A DNA stretch of 64,000 bases from Mesorhabditis belari. Lineage: Eukaryota; Nematoda; Chromadorea; Rhabditida; Rhabditidae. Each line of letters begins with the position of its first letter. Positions within the stretch are counted from its first letter, which is position 1. This document shows, piece after piece, positions 12,226-23,319 of the stretch. The position numbers and the translations under genes are program-made. The notes under the pieces are model-generated. The model saw nothing but the letters and a program-made list of their open reading frames with translations. It did not search any database and was not told the DNA's origin. The stretch is taken from the NCBI GenBank assembly GCA_958450365.1, contig CAUEEP010000067.1, positions 310,001 to 374,000 of the forward strand, written 5' to 3'.

Positions 12226-13020
12226 AAATTGATTCCTTTTAGAAAACGCATTGTTCGAGAGCTCTCTAGTCTTGTTAAGGCACGCGTTTAAACGAAAAAA
12301 ATTGAGAGAAAGTGAGTCAGTGCTCTGATAAGCCATTGTCAGCTATTGAAAAGCTCTTGTACAATAAAAATTATGTTTTTGGATTATGCTTTGGATTAAA
12401 TGCTTATCTCCACAAAGATCCATTGACTCCAGGAATTGCCAGAATGAAATTTTTGCAATGAAAAGCTCGAAAACCAAGCAATAACGTTGATGAGATGGGC
12501 GAAAATTGAAAAGAGGAAAAATGGAGGGAAATTATTTATTTCCCAGCTTTCATTCAGCTTTCATTCAAAAAAGAATTGCTTTTGGAGATTTGACGTTGCA
12601 AAAATTGGGGAAAAAAGTAAATTCCAAAAATTCATCAAGCACTTTTTCATTGAGCTCGATTTAGCCCTGTCTGCTCATTACTTACTGATACAGTAGACGA
12701 AAAAGGCTCACATTTTGTTCAATTTTTCATTCATCTTCTTGTTGTTGCCTTAGAGCTGAGTCTTTCAACGTTGGCAAGTTAATTAGAATGTTAGAAAGAT
12801 CACCTTAATCAATCTTTCGCAAGTGATTTCAAAAATCCAGCGCAATCCACACTCTACTCTAGAGCCAGATCAGTGCTCACAGTTCATATTTTCGATTTGA
12901 TACAATTGAATTTCGATTTGGCTTACCAGATTGTCACTACTTGATCCACAATCTAGCACAAGGCTTATAATTAGATCTTGTTTCATTAGTCCGATTATTC
13001 TTTGGCCCAGTTTGTTAGAT
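12226..13020. other. No supportable gene
   Basis: The plus frame 12487-12696 is short, AT-biased and unrecognised. The rest holds nothing clear. Confidence 0.4.
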
Positions 13021-13535
13021 TATTGGGTTGGTGAATTGAAAACTGCCGGCTATTGTCATATGTGACAGTTTGAGCACTTTCTTCAAAAGAAACCCATTTT
13101 GGTGTCAATGGAAAAGTTGTAGAGAATCAAAAATTAAGCTTATATCCAGATTTTCAGAACGATTCAAAAACTGGTTTTCAAGAAATGCCAAATTTACGAA
13201 TTTTCACAAAACTTGCATTTTAAGCGAAACTACTAAGTGTATCTTTTTGGAAATTTGGCTATAAGCCTAATTTTTGATTCTCTACAACTTTTCTATTGAC
13301 ACCAAAATGGGTTTCTTTTGAAGAAAGTGCTCAAACTGGGACATATGAACATCTCCAGTCCTCGATTTTTGAGTCTCACACTTGTCTCACACACAAACCA
13401 AAATCCTACTACGAAAGAATCCGCAAATTGCCTGTAAAATGGGCAGAAGTCGTCAATAATAATGGAAATTATTTCGAATGAATTGATGGTTTTGCGTTGA
13501 ATAAATTTTAGTTCAAAGTCCTGCAGTTTTCAATT
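13021..13535. mobile_element. TATTGGGTTGGTG-family non-autonomous element, right end truncated
   Basis: It starts TATTGGGTTGGTGAATTG. The sequence is the inverted counterpart of the element at 51936-52467, sharing ACCCATTTTGGTGTCAATG and GATTCTCTACAACTTTTC. The right end stops at TTTTCAATT and is directly joined to another family (AGGCTATCCAGAAAGTC), so it was cut by a later event. ORFs across it are by-products. Confidence 0.7.
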
Positions 13536-13665
13536 ATTAGGCTATCCAGAAAGTCTTTTCATTTCTTTTCGTACTTCTTTTTAAAACCAACTTTACAAAA
13601 CTTAAATTAACTTTACAAATCCAACACTCTTTGCGGGTTTTTCTGGATGTTTTGGGGATGAACGG

Positions 13666-13740
13666 CTTTTGTCGCTGTGGAGCAGTGGATAGCGCGCCGG
13701 TCTATCGCCCATACGATCCGGATTCGACCTCCCCGTGCGA
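13666..13740 (+). repeat. tRNA-like unit (Arg-like), probably SINE head or pseudogene
   Basis: A-box-like TGGAGCAGTGGATAGCGC and B-box-like GGATTCGACCTC are in the right order and spacing, and GTCGC/GCGAC can pair at the ends. Anticodon and D stems are not regular. A (CAGA)-rich stretch and a Helitron-like end follow at 13855-13911. Confidence 0.4.
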
Positions 13741-13854
13741 CTCGAATTGTGCTTTTTAACAAAATCCAAAAGCACGTTGCACAACTACATGTAATTCCCT
13801 ATTCAATGGCACAAAAATCATTGCAAACGGTCCTCTAGAGGCTGAGGAGTAGCG

Positions 13855-13911
13855 CGCACAGACAGAAAGACGGACAGACAGACGTCTTAGTCCTTTTATA
13901 TATAGTAGATT
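13855..13911 (-). mobile_element. Helitron-like 5' terminus
   Basis: Read on the minus strand the sequence starts TCTACTATATATAAAAGGAC and runs into CTGT-rich repeats. The TC start next to a T-rich target and the conserved TCTACTATATATAAAAG tip recur at four other places. Assignment to Helitrons is an inference from the terminus only. Confidence 0.35.
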
Positions 13912-14442
13912 AGTTTTCTATTATGTTCAAGACTCTGATTATTCTCCAGACTTAAACTTTATCCTTTTTTTCGCAGCATAACAGCATATTTCTTTGGGTT
14001 TTCTTTTCGCGAACATCAATATTCGTTTCCGAAGATAAGGATGTGACGTAAAATGGAAGCATTCATTTCTTTCTTTCTTTCTTGCTTTTCTTTTCAAAAA
14101 GGCAATAAGAATGAAGCCTTTCTGGTGTAAAAATGGAACAAGAAATGCCAAAAAATGATCGTCAAGAAACAAATTGCTGGGAAAACATCGAGATCAATTT
14201 TTAGATATTTTTTTTTAAGATTTACGACGTATATGGAAATTTTGGTGGTAAAAAAATCTCATTTAAAGCATTTTTTCTTTTTGTGGGTTCACCTACTATT
14301 TTAAAAAGAATCATTTGGTTTTTTTGGAATATCTAGAAGGTTAAAATCATGAATGAAAAACGAGTCCTAGTCATTTTTGACGACTTTAGGTGAACTTGAA
14401 GCTCTAGTGGATTCTTGACGTCATCTGTGCTACCCATAACTA
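13912..14442. other. AT-rich non-coding stretch
   Basis: The minus-strand frame 13939-14172 is K/R/F-rich with no domain. Nothing else is supported. Confidence 0.4.
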
Positions 14443-14600
14443 AAAAATTGAAAAGATTTTGGCAGTTTGCCGTCAAAGATTTGTGTGCGGCTCAAAGAGC
14501 TTTCGTATAAAACAAAGCTATGATGATTTATGACTTCTTTATTTGTAGTTCTTTAGTTTTTGAATCAAAATAAAAGAGCAGTGTCCGTCTGTCCGTCTGC

Positions 14601-15190
14601 TATTAGGTTGGCAAGTTATAAACGATCGTTTTTCGGGAAATCTGTTTTCTGAAAAACGGGTTATCCAATCAAAAAACGGTTTGCTTCATTCAAAAGCCCT
14701 ATCCTTAATCTACAAGTTCAAAATCCTGGTTTCTAGCTAATATATTTTTGAGTGATTGCATACTTTTTAAAATAAAATGCTTCATCGATTACATAGTTTC
14801 CCAAAATTTCAGAACAATCCAATCTTCGGACGGTTGATTTTCAAATTAGACTCAAAATGCACTTTTGTGCTAATTTAATCCATTTTCATTTGAATTTAAG
14901 CAAGATTAAAAAAAAGATTAAAAGAAAGAGAACGGCTCGATCGATTGGATTGTTCTGAAATTTTTGGGAAACTATGTAATCGATGAAGCGTTTTATTTTA
15001 AAAAGTATGCAATCACTCAAAAATATATTAGCTAGAAACCAGGATTTTGAATGCTAGAAACCAGGATTTTGAACTTGTAGATTAAGGAGAGGGCTTTTGA
15101 ATCAAGCAAGCCGTTTTTTTGATTGGATAAGCCGTTTTTTCAGAAAACAGATTACCAAAAAACGATCGTTTATGACTTGCCAACCTAATA
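14601..15190. mobile_element. TATTAGGTTGGCAAG hairpin element, full-length copy
   Basis: The ends TATTAGGTTGGCAAGTTAT and ATGACTTGCCAACCTAATA close inverted arms of more than 200 bp (core AAACGATCGTTTTTCGGG). Flanking TA fits a TA-target (Tc1/mariner-type) transposon. The corresponding site without the insertion is seen near 1233-1250. Non-coding, so a MITE. Internally deleted and half copies lie at 26879-27146, 27313-27637 and 27848-27944. Confidence 0.75.
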
Positions 15191-15197
15191 TAATGTT

Positions 15198-15653
15198 TAC
15201 CGTATTTTCTCTAATAGTAGTGCACCGCACCGAGCCGAGTTGATGCCTATTTTACCGTTTCCAATTTTTCCCAGATGCTCAACACTCAAATCCCCACTAG
15301 CTCTCATCGTCAGCAATATTTTCCGACCCCACATCGATACGTCCTGATAAGCGGTTCTCGAGATTTCGAGCAATTTAGACGACGATCTGGGTGCAATACT
15401 ATTAGAGAGAAGACGGTATTCTGTATTTTCTCTAATTGTAATGCCCTCTCCCCCTGCCTCCGGCCGAGCCGAGTTGATGACTAGTTTATGGTTCCCAAGC
15501 TTTCACAGAAGCTCAACACTCTAATCCCCCACTAGATCTCATCGTCAGCTACATTTTCCGACCCCACATCGATACCTCCTGATAAGCGGTTCTCGAGATT
15601 TCGAGTAATTTAGACGACGATCTGGGTGCACTACTATTAGAGAAAATACGGTA
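15198..15653. mobile_element. Two tandem TACCGTATT-family elements, copies 3 and 4
   Basis: Copy 3 occupies 15198-15418 and copy 4 15421-15653, in head-to-tail order with almost no spacer. Both have CTAATAGTAGTGCACC-type ends (degenerate left end in copy 4, TGTATTTTCTCTAATTG) and the shared CATCGATAC core. Confidence 0.75.
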
Positions 15654-16799
15654 CATAAAAATATCGCAAAAAAAGTTGAAACTTAACTTCAGTTGCTTTT
15701 CCAGTTTTAATTTTATAAAATTCTAGTCTTCTTCTTGTTGATATTAGATGAAAAAGCATCAAAAATTGATCAATTTTAAATCATTAAACTCTCCTAATCT
15801 TGTTTACACAAAATTTTCGACTAATTAAACGTTTTTTTCTATAATTTTTCATAAATATTCCAATTCCAATCCAATCTAGTGAATTTTTCTTTATTTTTCA
15901 ATCAAAATCTGAACAGAAAAATGATCTATTCCGCTAATCCGATCTAGATCTCCTCCTACACTAAGATTGGAATCGAAAAATTTTGTTTTTTGTGTTAAAA
16001 GTGGATTTTTTCTTTGTTCTTAATCCCCTGATCAACATTTGATTCAATTGAAATCAGGTGACAAGTCTATTTTCTTTTCTTTTTCTTGCTAATTGTAAGA
16101 AAAATTTAGTACGAAATTTAACAATAGACTTGAGTAATTGAAAATTTTGTCAGAAAATGAATTTTCTGATTCTCTGAAAGTTTTTATCATGAAAATCTTT
16201 TGAAAAACCGGATAATCTCGAGAAATTCTCGATCGAGATGAGCAATTCTCAATCGAGATGAGAAAAATACAATCTTCTTGATAAAACTAAGAATTCTGTC
16301 AACAACAAGCTTTGTTTTAAGTCAATATTTCAAATTCTTACATTTATATCTTTATTTGATTTGTAAATCACTAATTAAGAGTGGTAGATTCAGCTTTATC
16401 AAGCTTTTGAAAAAATTTGAATTAAAAACACTTCACTTTGATCGATTGCAGTGTGTTCCAGTTTCTAAAACATGTCAACTTTGGAAAGTTACCGTAATCT
16501 GGTTTCAAACAAAAGCCTCCTGCTTGAAGCCCAGCCATTAGATCGGAATGAAACTTTTCTCAAAGTTAGGCAATGCGTGTCTGATTATTTATAAACAGCT
16601 ATGCCTTGCTATTTGATGAAACAAGAAACAAAAAGTGTGATCAAGCATTAGTACTCAATCTAATACTTTTGATAGCTTCGGTATTCCCCCTGACAGACTA
16701 GACCAAAAGCTAGATTAGAGCAGTTAAACTAAAGGCAAGCTGTACTTTTGTACTTTTAATGGCAAGCTGTACTTTTGTACTTTCAATAACAAGCTGTAC

Positions 16800-17188
16800 T
16801 TTTGATGAGTTGACAAGATTTAGAAACCACAATGTTTGATAAGATTCACCTAGAATACTCAGCCAAAGCTTAACTTACAATTGCCGAGGATTTCATGGTA
16901 TCTTTTGCTACGGTATTAAATTTTGAATCAACAAAAGCATACTTTGGGCTTGCTTTGTGCCTAAACTTTTGCTTTTAAATCTCACCTTTTACGCCAAACT
17001 CTTCCCACTTCCACAAAATTTATCACTTTTTTTCATTTCCGGCGCCAAAACTTCCGCAAAGAGCTTTCAGATTTTCCAGATTTTCGAATTTGCAAAAAAA
17101 ACAAAAATAGATTTATACTTTCAATCTATAAAAAAATAGCATTTAAAAGTGTTTTTTTTTAATTTTCAAAGATCAAAAATGTCTATAT
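16800..17188. other. No supportable gene
   Basis: Short plus frames (16957-17139) are Phe/Leu-rich and look random. Nothing else is recognised. Confidence 0.4.
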
Positions 17189-17420
17189 GCAACAGAAATT
17201 CCCCTCTTTTCACTCACCAAAACAGTGCAATTTTTGCGCTTTTCTATCCGCTTGGATGAGCTCAATTTTGTGGAATTTTTTCAACTTTTTCCCAAAAATG
17301 TATTTTATGATTTTGAAAATTTCCTTTTTCAAATGCTATTTCGAATTGCGATTAGTTCTGATAATGCGATTTACATGAGCAGACTTTTGGAAGCCTCACA
17401 ACAAAATTGTGGGTGGTGTA
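17189..17420. repeat. Segment duplicated at 18069-18314
   Basis: Long identical runs (CAGAAATTCCCCTCTTTTC, GGATGAGCTCAATTTTG, GCCTCACAACAAAATTGTG) link the two segments. Here the unit is followed after GTGGGTGGTGTA by the minisatellite and mariner relic. In the other copy it runs into unrelated sequence. Confidence 0.8.
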
Positions 17421-17638
17421 CAGAATATCCCATGGGTGTACAGAATATCCCATGGGTGTACAGAATATCCCATGGGTGTACAGAATATCCCATGGGTGTA
17501 CAGAATATCCCATGGGTGTACAGAATATCCCATGGGTGTACAGAATATCCCATGGGTGTACAGAATATCCCATGGGTGTACAGAATATCCCATGGGTGTA
17601 CAGAATATCCCATGGGTGTACAGGGTATCCCATGCTTT
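17415..17638. repeat. 20-bp minisatellite (CAGAATATCCCATGGGTGTA)
   Basis: Ten perfect 20-bp units plus a variant end unit. The unit contains the palindrome CCCATGGG (an NcoI site in each). All six frames are open because the unit has no stop, which creates five overlapping false ORFs. The terminal variant unit grades into mariner transposase codons. Confidence 0.95.
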
Positions 17639-17763
17639 GATGAGCGCCTTCTTCAAACTTTCAATATTTTTATGTGTTTTTTGCACATGCCCTGGCTTCA
17701 AGAACACTCCAGACTGAGTAATCCATTGGGTTAAGATCGGGTGAGCTGGGTGGCCACTCATAA
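17625..17763 (-). pseudogene. Mariner transposase C-terminal relic
   Basis: On the minus strand the DNA encodes WPPSSPDLNPMDYSVWS-like residues in one frame (from about 17763), then after a frameshift THKNIESLKKALIKAWD. This is the region around the third catalytic Asp of Tc1/mariner transposases (SPDLNPxDxxxW) followed by the C-terminal helices. The relic ends where the 20-bp minisatellite begins. The rest of the transposase is missing. Confidence 0.7.
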
Positions 17764-18068
17764 AACGAGATGAAGAATTAAAGAAATAGCATTATCAGAA
17801 CTAATTGGCTCACGATGAAAACTAAAGAAACGGAAGTTTGCTGAGTTCCAAGGTACGAGACTCGACAAACGGTTTCTTTTCTTTTTAAACTTTTATTTGT
17901 AAATCTATCTGACCGATGATGCTATTGTTGTGCCATTGTAAGCTATTCAAGAGGACTTGTAGAGAAAAAAAAGCACAGACGACTCTAAACGGATTTGCTA
18001 GAGCATTTTTATATCTTTAGCATAATCGAATTTACTCGTACAATTTACTCGTACTCGAATTTACTCTT

Positions 18069-18314
18069 GCAACAGAAATTCCCCTCTTTTCACTCATCAA
18101 AACAGTGCAATTTTAGCGTTTTTTTCTTCGCTTGGATGAGCTCAATTTTGTGAAATTTTTTCAACTTTTTCAACTTTTTCTCAAAAATGTATTTTATGAT
18201 TTTGAAAATTTCCTTTTTCAAATGCTATTTTGAATTGCGATTTCCATGATTTACATCATGAGCAGAGCAGAACATGAGCAGACGAAGCCTCACAACAAAA
18301 TTGTGGGTGGTGTA
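18069..18314. repeat. Duplicate of 17189-17420
   Basis: See the partner segment. This copy has small insertions (for example TTTTTCAACTTTTTC repeated) and lacks the minisatellite. Confidence 0.8.
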
Positions 18315-19629
18315 GTTTAAAATTTGGATTTTAAAAGAAATTTTGAAATTGAATTGAAGAAAACGATTGAAATAATAGAAAAAAACATTAGAATTAGAAT
18401 TTTTTAAAGCCAAATCTCGGTGTTCAGTAGAATTTTCATCATTGTTTCAAGCTTTTGAAATCTCAGTAGTTTCAAGCTTTGCCTTCCAGTTGTTACAAAG
18501 CTTGCCTTCCAGTTGTTAAAAAGCCTTTAAATACTATTGATCTAATCTAGTGAAGTGAGACAAGTGATTTGGACCTAAAGATCTTTAGACTTATCAGCTT
18601 AATCTTTCATTCCAAACTTGGATGTAGAAAAGCTATGACAATTAGACTTTACAGTATGTTTTAGATATTCAATGAATGTTAAAAATTGGTGCCAAGATCG
18701 TGGTAAGTGGCAAGAGTGGCAAAATAAGTGGCAAGATCGTTTTACTGGAACTAGTTAAAGACCAAAAATCAAGCAAGTCCATTTAGCACATTTTCCGAAC
18801 TTTGCCATTTTCACTAAAAATGGAAACTTGACCCCTTTGTCTAGCCGAAATTTTTGTGTTCAAAGCTCTGAACTCACCTCAGAATTCCGAAAAAAGGTGT
18901 TCCCTGCTTTTTCCTTTTGAAAATTCCATTGTCTCGTGGATTTCCTTGTTCACTGCTTTGTGTTTAAAGAGAAAACTGGTTCTGAATTTTTTAAGAGAAA
19001 TCTCTTTTGCCTCTCGAAAAGAAATCTTGTCATTCGTGATGTTTTTCACACCTTTACTTGACAAATTTTAATTCAAAAAACCTTTTTTGAAGTTTTTGAC
19101 GGTTGGAAATGTTGTTTTTGGTCGTCAAATGTTGGTTTTTGATTGTTTCTGGGTTGTTTTTGGGTTGTTTTTTGGTTGTTTTTGGATTTGATTACTAGTT
19201 AAAAGGTTTCTAGTCGATGTGAGTTTATCTAGATAATGTAAAACGTATTCCAAGCTTTTATTTCCGAAAAGAACACGTTAATGAAGACATTTCTGATTTT
19301 GTTAGACTGATTTTGCTTGAATTTTCTTATCATTAGTCACATAAAGTTGAAAAGAAGCGATTCTTTTGAATAGATCTTTTGCGTACAATTTTAGTGATTC
19401 TGATTGCAATGGAAACTTATAGTGCAATAATTCAGAACTTTAGAATAGGTAATCTAATTTATTAGGTAATCTAACTCGGTAAAGTGCCTATTTTTGCATT
19501 CCTGCATTCCATTATATTGAACATAAACCTTTCTACACTTTCCATAGTCTTTCAAAACTTTCTAACTACTAACTTTTAATTATTAAGCTGTCCAAATAGT
19601 GCAGAATTGTTTACGAAAACCTGTCTTAA
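18315..19629. other. Stretch without a supportable gene
   Basis: Both strands of 18856-19071 are open for about 60-70 codons, but neither frame has a recognisable domain or a splice context. No repeat family was recognised. Confidence 0.35.
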
Positions 19630-20217
19630 TATTGGGTTGTTCGGATATAAACAAGCTTTTGCACTGCTTAACTCGTGAGCAAACCATTTCCCGCATCTGA
19701 CCGTCTTTCCAATGGCGTGGAAATGCTCATCAATGGTAGAATTTGAACATAGAAACTGTTGAGCAAGTTCACGCGTCGTTTGACATGGATCCGATTCGAT
19801 TGCAGCCCTCAAAATAGCGTTGTCTACTGCTTGAGGTAGACAACGATATTCTTGACGAGGGTGTTCATCATCCTCGAGACTTTCATCACCGTTCCGAAAG
19901 CGTTGGAATCAGGCTCGGCATCGGCTTTCGAACAATACATCATTCCCAAATGCTCTGACCAAATCTCGATGGAATTCCGCGGCTGTTTTGCCCAGTTTGA
20001 AGTCGTAAAGTAGACGCGAACTTGATTTTTGAAGTCGGTCATCTAAAACAAGAAAAAAGATCTTAAAAATAAGAAATTATTCGTGTAAAAAGATTCCAAA
20101 TATACACCACGATAACGTACTTTTAGATACAGAAAGACATGTTTTAAAAGAAACTTTAAAAGCTTCCCTCACAACAATAAGTTTAGCAACGCTTGTTTAT
20201 ATCCGAACCACCTAATA
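19630..20217 (-). mobile_element. Internally deleted mariner element
   Basis: Inverted ends TATTGGGTTGTTCGGATAT (left) and ATATCCGAACCACCTAATA (right) share TTCGGATATAAACAAG. At about 588 bp it is less than half a normal mariner (about 1.3 kb). The transposase reads from the right end on the minus strand and runs straight into the left terminal repeat, so everything after the DNA-binding domain is deleted. Confidence 0.8.
19640..20043 (-). pseudogene. Mariner transposase, DNA-binding domain only
   Basis: One minus-strand frame encodes RLLYDFKLGKTAAEFHRDL, then RFRNGDESLEDDEHPRQE and LRAAIESDPCQTTRELAQQF, then HAIGK and KWFAHEL. These are the two helix-turn-helix motifs and linker of mariner transposases, where YEFKxGxxAxEa, GDxSLEDxxRxGRP and T.reLA...S..Ti..hL..lGk...WvPH are typical. 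A TGA at 19909-19911 interrupts the frame where Trp is expected (CRA-stop-FQRF). No catalytic DDD domain is present because the frame ends in the left TIR. It is not an active enzyme, but it could at most bind ends if read through. Confidence 0.8.
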
Positions 20218-20397
20218 ACAAATGAGAATGTTTGTTCCTATTGAGTTGAGAAAGAGAGGATTTCCCAGTTCTCGAAAGAAAAAGAATCTATCTAACGGTA
20301 AGAATCAATTGCAGGCAGACAGAGTTACTGGTTTAGGTGGCACAAATGTTTTCCCTCTTACCATATTATTGCATTGCATGCAGTCACCTCTAAAAGC

Positions 20398-20463
20398 TCC
20401 TTTAAAAGCTTCTCTGACAACAATAAGTTTAGTAACTCTTGTTTATATCCGAACAACCTAATA
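20398..20463. repeat. Solo mariner right terminal repeat
   Basis: A second copy of the right end (ACAACAATAAGTTTAGTAAC through ATATCCGAACAACCTAATA) lies 246 bp beyond the first, in the same orientation. The sequence between (20218-20397) has no left end and no ORF of note. Confidence 0.7.
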
Positions 20464-20649
20464 GAGCAGACGAACAGCCTAATAGAGCCTAATAAACTTA
20501 ACTCTTAATATCGCATAAGAAACAATTTTTTTCTCATGGCTCAAAGGAAAACAATTTTTCTCTCAAAGTTTAGAAACTTCTATTTTAAAGTTTACTCTTT
20601 CACTGGATTCCCTGAGCATAACAGAGTCTTTTCCTTCCTGAAGGAAACC

Positions 20650-20940
20650 CTTTAGTTGACGGTTAATTTTGCCGTCCCATCCACCAAAGAAAACGACGTG
20701 AATGCAAAGAAAAGGAGAAAAAAAACGAGAAAAAGCAATCTTCCTTGCCTTTTTCTTTTCCTTCCCGGAAAACCTTGCAAAAGCTTCGCCATTTCCTCCA
20801 GGTTGGGCACAATTTGGGTTTTTTCTTCGAGACGAACAAAGCTTTTGTTATTTTCCCCCTTCCTCCGTTCAAATGCTCCACATAGTGCCTTTGATTTCAC
20901 GTCGCCTTTGCATTTTGCACGTTTATACACTTTTTAAGCT
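20650..20940 (-). other. Open region, uncertain
   Basis: The minus-strand frame 20652-20930 contains LEEMAKLLQGF followed by a basic stretch and a hydrophobic run (LLFLVFFLLFFAF), and the plus strand is also open. Composition is less AT-rich than the surroundings. I recognise no family and found no splice sites that link it to another exon. Confidence 0.2.
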
Positions 20941-21001
20941 TGCGGATCTTATCGAGAAGTAATTTTCGCTAATACCGCGGCGTCGTTTTTCTAAAAAATG
21001 C

Positions 21002-21445
21002 CGAAAGTTCAAAGATTTTGGGACATTTGATATTTTGCCCCGCTCCGCCCCGCCCATTTTGCCATTGGCAATCCTACTTTGAACTCAAATATCTTGGTGT
21101 TGGGCTATTCAATTTAAATATTCTTCGTATCATTGCATACGCCAGGTCTTTCTCTGTCGATTGATGCAAAAACTATTATACGGGAAACGCTTTATCTACC
21201 GATTGTGGGACATTTGATACGCGCCCGCCCATTTTGCCATTGGCAATCCAACTTTGAACTCAAATATCTTGGTGTTGGACTGTCCAATTGAAATGGTCTT
21301 GGTATCATTGGATGCGCCGAGTTTTTCTCTGTCGATTGGTACAAAAACTATTTAAATTGAACAGTCCAACGCCAGGATATTTGAGCTCAAAGTTGGATTG
21401 CCAATGGCAAAGGGGCGGAGTTTAGGGGTTATATGCGCGCCACCA
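21002..21445. mobile_element. Palindromic CCATTGGCAATCC elements, second cluster
   Basis: A partial copy (about 21002-21190) and a full hairpin (about 21197-21445) match the pair at 4172-4612, including ATCATTGGATGCGCCGAG and the arms TTGCCATTGGCAATCC/GGATTGCCAATGGCAA. Confidence 0.7.
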
Positions 21446-22438
21446 ATAACCAACTTCAAATGCGTTTTTCTTGAAATTTTTATAGAAATGGAGTAGAATT
21501 GAAAAATGTGTGTCTCTTTTAACAATCTTCTTGCTATACTTTGCAAAATTTCCTTTCTTCTAACCATTGTACATTTTACCGCTTACTAATTTCGATGTAC
21601 TTGCAAAGTCTTTTTTCTACAATTCAGTAGAGCCTACTCACCATTAATCTCCAGGAAGGGATTTATCGACTATCTTTTTGGTGATAAACTTTTGAAGGAG
21701 CTTTAGTCCAGAAGCCAACATTTTTCTCATGTAGTCATAAGGCCAAAAGCTTTCCGAATAGATTTTATAAATACCGATTCTGATCCCAAGAATTCTGATC
21801 TGATTCTGATCTATCTGATCTAGGGTTCGATCCCGGCGGCTAGAAAGATTGCTTCTTTTTCCCCATTATTATAGGGTTTTTCTTAACAACATTTGGGTAA
21901 TAGGAGTAATTAGGGGTAAAAATTTCCTCCTTTATGTTATAATTCATTATTCGTGCTGAATAAATAGACTTTTTTATCTTCACTATTCTTCACTATCGTC
22001 ATAAAGTCTATGACAACTTTTGCAATAATGTCAAATTGTAAAAAAACCAGAATCAGAATGATGATAAATCAGAATGTCTTGTTATCTATTTCCCGAACTT
22101 TCTAAACTCTTTTCAGTGCTCAAAGCCACGCCACTTAACGCACCAATGCACTTCTCAGCTTTACTAAAGCTGAAAGCTGATGCTTCAAACTGATGTTTAA
22201 GTAATATTCGAAATAGCAAGTTTTCGAATTCATCTAAATGTTTAGACCAATTAAATCCGAATTCCAATTGGTTGAATCAATAAAATGAATATCACCAATC
22301 GACTGGCCAAACCTGAAAACCTTCGGAGCCGGAAAGGCGAGGAATTTTTTGAGAACTGGAAATTCTAAGAAATTCTCGGATTCAAATTTACAACTAAATA
22401 TCTCAATACCAGCTGCACTATTCTACCTAGAGGCACTG
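21446..22438. other. Non-coding stretch; isolated B box
   Basis: GGGTTCGATCCC at 21823-21834 followed by GGCGGCTAG is the 3' part of a tRNA-like sequence, but no 5' half is visible. Minus-strand frames (21352-21567, 22082-22267) have no recognised domain. Confidence 0.35.
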
Positions 22439-23070
22439 AGGGCACGTAGTACAAATCTGATTGCAGATTCGGATTCCTCGCCCCGAAAACCCCCGAGTAC
22501 AAATTTTCAGCTTTCTAGCTCACTTCATTGTAATTTTACGTTAATTTGTATTGTCGCGTAGGCGTGACAGACGGACGGACGATTTTTTTATATATTGTAG
22601 ATGGCTTATAGCCGGTTTTTAACGATTTTAGATGAAAACAGGGCACGTAGTACAAATCTGATTGTAGATTCGGATTCCTCGCCCCCGAAAACCCCCGAAA
22701 ACAAATTTTCAGCTTTCTAGCTCACTTCATTGTAATTTAACGTTAATTTGTATTGTCGCGTAGGCGTAACAGACGGACGGACGATTTTTTTATACGTAGT
22801 AGATGGTTTATAACCGTTTTTTAACGATTTTAGATGAAAACTGGGCCCGTAGTACAAATCTGATTGTAGATTCGGATTCCTCGCCCCCGAAAACCCCCGA
22901 AAACAAATTTTCAGCTTTCTAGCTCACTTCATTGTAATTTTACGTTAATTTGTATTGTACACTTCATTGTAATTTTACCTTAATTTCGCGTAGTCATGAC
23001 AGACGGACGAACGATTTTTTTATATATAGTAGATGGTTTATAACCGTTTTTAACGGTTTGAGATGAAAAC
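22439..23070. repeat. Three tandem copies of a 202-bp unit
   Basis: Units start GGGCACGTAGTACAAATC at 22440, 22641 and 22843 (GGGCCCGTAG in the last). Each contains GGACGGACGATTTTTT followed by TATAxxGTAGATGG. The last is lengthened by a duplicated ACTTCATTGTAATTTTAC. Each unit ends in the same tip as the Helitron-like termini read on the minus strand. Confidence 0.85.
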
Positions 23071-23319
23071 AATGATAATATGATAGCAATAAGATAGCAA
23101 TAAGATTACAATTAGAATGATAAAACTTCAAAAAGATCTTTGCCACTTGTTCTATCATGCAAAACTTAATGTATTCTTCGAAATGATAAATAGAATTCAA
23201 TGCCATTTTTCTATTCAATCCCTACCACAAATCAATGACTCATTTTCAGCTAAACTCAAAAAGATTAAGAAAAGTTTTTTGTTTTTCTTTTCCCATTTTT
23301 TACAACAAATTTCTAATCA

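Larger units (their letters stand above)
14443..16500. repeat. Inverted duplicate of 187-1402, with insertions
   Basis: Reverse complement of the first block of the window. Relative to that copy it has gained the 590-bp TATTAGGTTGG element (14601-15190) and carries two TACCGTATT elements in tandem instead of one. The match then continues through 15654-16490. Confidence 0.75.

Noticed and set aside
17225..17761. Overlapping ORFs of up to 169 codons
   Set aside because: Produced by a 20-bp array open in all six frames. Only the transposase relic at its edge is real homology.
20656..20937. 93-codon plus-strand ORF as a gene
   Set aside because: No ATG start (opens at TTG), overlaps an open minus frame, and no family is recognised.
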